Shown piece by piece: positions 62,115 through 64,000 of a stretch of 64,000 bases of DNA. A program made the position numbers and the translations under genes. How positions within the stretch are numbered: position 1 is the stretch's first letter; each line of letters opens with the position of its first letter. The notes beneath the pieces were generated by a model. The model had not been told where the DNA came from. It did no database searches and saw nothing but the letters and a program-made list of their open reading frames with translations. This stretch comes from Bdellovibrionales bacterium Ga0074139 (GTDB lineage: Bacteria; Bdellovibrionota; Bdellovibrionia; Bdellovibrionales; Bdellovibrionaceae), in NCBI GenBank assembly GCA_001464795.1, contig LNEB01000015.1, forward strand, positions 248,001 through 312,000, read 5' to 3'.

Positions 62115-62789
62115 CTAAAATTTTGCAACGAAGCTGATTTGTCGACCAGAAAGCTGCTGATCTCTGCGAAAAGAGTGAAAGCGAAAATCAGTTTTTGTAT
62201 CAAAAAAGCATTTTTCAACTTGCTTAGAATTGAGGCCAATATTTATAAGCTGACTTTCAAGAATTTTAGAAAGATCAGCATAGGAACTGTCATTTTCTTT
62301 TATTAACCACTCCTCAGACGGTAAAGTTGTTCCTTCTTTAAGAATTTCAATGGCATCTGATCTAATAGAAAATGAATTCTTCATAATGTGGGGCCCTACC
62401 CATAATTTCCAACTTTTTAAAGAGTTGGGGTCGGAAAGGGATTGAATGGATTTCCCAACAATACCATTTGCAACCCCACGCCAGCCAGCGTGAATGGAAA
62501 CGATGGTTGAGGTTAAAGCATTAAATCCTAGAACAGGAAGGCAATCGGCTGTTTTGGTAATTAAGGCTAAATTAGATTCCTTTGTCCACTGGGCATCCGC
62601 TTCAGTAAAATTCAAACTCGGTTGTGATGATTCGACCAATCGATTACCATGAACTTGTTTGACTGATGACCAATTAAGAAGGGGATACTTTTTCTGCAAA
62701 CTGAGCAGGTCAGAGCAGTGCTTACCAAAAAAATAGATAATATTATTTTCGATGTATTCAAATCCAAGTTCTGTTTCTTCAAAACTCAC
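62115..62789 (-). CDS. pgeF: Peptidoglycan editing factor PgeF (YfiH/laccase-domain)
   Basis: 224 residues. The metal-site motifs of the family are present: H47 (QVHGNR), C83 (TADCLPV) and H100 (IHAGWRG). PgeF hydrolyses misincorporated Ser in UDP-MurNAc precursors; the family was also called polyphenol oxidase. The GTG start lies inside the rluD stop region with an 11-bp overlap, as often seen for rluD-pgeF. Confidence 0.88.
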   Translation of the reverse strand: MSFEETELGFEYIENNIIYFFGKHCSDLLSLQKKYPLLNWSSVKQVHGNRLVESSQPSLNFTEADAQWTKESNLALITKTADCLPVLGFNALTSTIVSIHAGWRGVANGIVGKSIQSLSDPNSLKSWKLWVGPHIMKNSFSIRSDAIEILKEGTTLPSEEWLIKENDSSYADLSKILESQLINIGLNSKQVEKCFFDTKTDFRFHSFRRDQQLSGRQISFVAKF

Positions 62790-63738
62790 TTAAGCCCCAT
62801 TTTTTAATTAGGTTGAGATCTTTTTCGGGCCACTGAATTTTAAAATCAAGCCACTGCTTATTGATGGGATGATGAAACCCGAGCTGCTCAGCATGCAATA
62901 AAAATCGATCAAGATTTCTAATGTCACTTTTTGTTGATTCTTGTGAAAGAATTTTTAGTTTTTTTTCTGCTCCGTAGGCCTTATCTGCTACTAGTGGGTG
63001 TCCTTTTTCGCTCATGTGGACTCGAATTTGGTGAGTGCGCCCCGTCTCAAGCTTCAATTCAATTAATGATAAGCCCTGCTTAGATGAAAGTGTTTTATAA
63101 TTTGTAGCGGACCACTTTCCATTGGGGACGCTTGCAAATCTTTTTCTGTCGGTGGGATGTCGTCCAATATGACTTTCACATCGGCCGTTGGGTGGTTGAG
63201 GAATGCCAAAGCAAACCGCTTTATAAACCCTGTGAATTTTTCTTTCTTGGAAATCTTTTACAAGGCTTTCATGAGCTAGATCATTTTTTGCAATTACTAA
63301 TAAGCCACTGGTTTCCTTATCCAGGCGATGTACAATTCCAGGCCTGGTTTCATTAAAGCGCATAGATAAATTTTTGGTATAAAACAAAAGTGCATTCACA
63401 AGGGTATCAGTTTCATGTCCAGCTGCTGGATGCACAACCAGTCCAGAGGGTTTGTTAACAACAATGATATCTTCATCTTCAAATTGAATATCAAGCGGAA
63501 TATCAGAAGGATTTAGTCCGACAGTTTTTTCTGAGGGAATATGAATAGAAATTTTATCCCCAAGCCTGGTTAGGTAAGAAGATTTACAATTTTTTTCATT
63601 CACCAAAACATGACTTTCAGTTATTAAAAAATCAGCCTTGGTTCTTGAACGAACTTCAGGAAAAGAAGAAACAATTCGGTCAAGTCGAACATTGATTTGA
63701 TCCTCTTGAATGGTGAGTTCAAGTTTTTTTTCAGACAC
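62779..63738 (-). CDS. rluD: 23S rRNA pseudouridine synthase RluD
   Basis: 319 residues. An N-terminal S4 RNA-binding domain (about 15-80) and a catalytic domain with D140 in HRLDKETSG. The length and the neighbour pgeF point to RluD (positions 1911/1915/1917), the substrate also methylated by RlmH encoded at 33361. The GTG start overlaps the upstream stop as TAGTG. Confidence 0.88.
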   Translation of the reverse strand: MSEKKLELTIQEDQINVRLDRIVSSFPEVRSRTKADFLITESHVLVNEKNCKSSYLTRLGDKISIHIPSEKTVGLNPSDIPLDIQFEDEDIIVVNKPSGLVVHPAAGHETDTLVNALLFYTKNLSMRFNETRPGIVHRLDKETSGLLVIAKNDLAHESLVKDFQERKIHRVYKAVCFGIPQPPNGRCESHIGRHPTDRKRFASVPNGKWSATNYKTLSSKQGLSLIELKLETGRTHQIRVHMSEKGHPLVADKAYGAEKKLKILSQESTKSDIRNLDRFLLHAEQLGFHHPINKQWLDFKIQWPEKDLNLIKKWGLSEF

Positions 63739-64000
63739 TAGATTTTCTTTTTAAAAAGAGTCAGGTAGGAATCAGCAACAAGCTTATCATTTAAACCAAG
63801 TTCTTTTGCGATTTGACTTACATACCCTCTAACAAAAACACTGGCAGGAAGACTTTTTTCTTCCATCTTTTCGATGGATGAAATGTAGTAAGGATTGATT
63901 TTTGTTTTTTCGCTAATTCTTTCAATTGATAGGCCTTTGTACTCACGAACTTTTTTTATGAACGGGCCATCCCACTGAGTCTGAGCAAAAATTTCTTTTT
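63738..64000 (-). CDS. C-terminal fragment with RodZ-like helix-turn-helix (cut by window edge)
   Basis: The last 86 codons of a minus-strand gene, read from the window end: an HTH similar to the RodZ N-terminal domain (KKVREYKGLSIERISEKT, then FVRGYVSQIAKELGLND), ending in LFKKKI. In the RodZ-like gene at 45608 the same domain is N-terminal; here it is the C-terminus, so the rest of the protein is another, unseen domain. The stop overlaps the rluD start (TAGTG). Confidence 0.7.
   Translation of the reverse strand, partial: KEIFAQTQWDGPFIKKVREYKGLSIERISEKTKINPYYISSIEKMEEKSLPASVFVRGYVSQIAKELGLNDKLVADSYLTLFKKKI

Overview
This 64 kb window is chromosomal core DNA of a Gram-negative bacterium of modest GC content. 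Tat export, LolA, lipoproteins, an Mla/MCE lipid transporter, a RodZ-like protein, PilT and a complete set of housekeeping proteins are all present. The gene content and style (several DksA paralogues, M16 peptidase, DUF2203, rng-rplU-rpmA-obg-nadD-rlmH order, many secreted proteins of unknown function) suggest a member of the Bdellovibrionota (Bdellovibrio-like predators and relatives). That placement is inference from family content; no 16S gene is present to confirm it. I see no insertion sequence, prophage, integrase or CRISPR array.

Layout. 1-129: the 5' end of lon (minus). 311-3418: a small SAM-methyltransferase-like gene and three family-2 glycosyltransferases, two of which overlap tail to tail by 88 bp. 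3415-4247: two DksA/TraR-like genes, one without its zinc site. 4328-7391: grpE, a zinc-less dnaJ and a penicillin-binding-protein-activator-like lipoprotein. 7463-13012: hemW, a double-domain M16 peptidase, a hypothetical protein and tatA/B-tatC. 13029-17962: a three-subunit acyl-CoA carboxylase (probably propionyl-CoA) and asnS. 18042-24798: a subtilase lipoprotein and a cluster of secreted or membrane proteins that I cannot assign. 24800-28679: nucleoside salvage (purine nucleoside phosphorylase, deoA, deoC) in one overlapping operon with pilT. 28758-37031: rng, rplU, rpmA, obg, a nadD-rsfS gene fusion, rlmH, comF-like, lolA, rimO. 37008-47971: TPR proteins, a prepilin-like protein, nadE, an exonuclease, a ferredoxin, a GT39 membrane glycosyltransferase, rodZ-like, an rRNA methyltransferase and ndk. 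48042-52172: mdh-sucC-sucD plus a DUF3095 gene. 52249-56604: an Mla-like transporter with two ATPases and two permeases. 56689-63738: a 24-residue Lys/Ala/Thr protein, two T2SF (Tad-like) membrane proteins, a transsulfuration pair, tRNA-Phe, small unknown genes, pgeF and rluD. 63738-64000: the 3' end of a gene encoding a RodZ-like HTH.

Three observations stand out. First, the Mla-like operon encodes two different ATPases whose deviations from consensus fall on the same composite nucleotide site (Walker B Glu to Asp and H-loop His to Asn in one, LSYGQ signature in the other). This predicts an asymmetric heterodimeric lipid transporter. Second, several genes (asnS, dksA-like, the subtilase, cystathionine beta-synthase, more weakly lon) have upstream inverted repeats that would pair with their own Shine-Dalgarno sequence. 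Third, Lys/Ala-rich histone-H1-like sequence occurs twice, as a C-terminal tail on ribosomal protein L21 and as a free 24-residue protein.

The genome is compact. Many neighbours overlap by ATGA, GTGA, TAATG, TAGTG or TGATG, and several convergent pairs overlap at their 3' ends. GTG and TTG starts are frequent. All residue numbers refer to the start chosen here.
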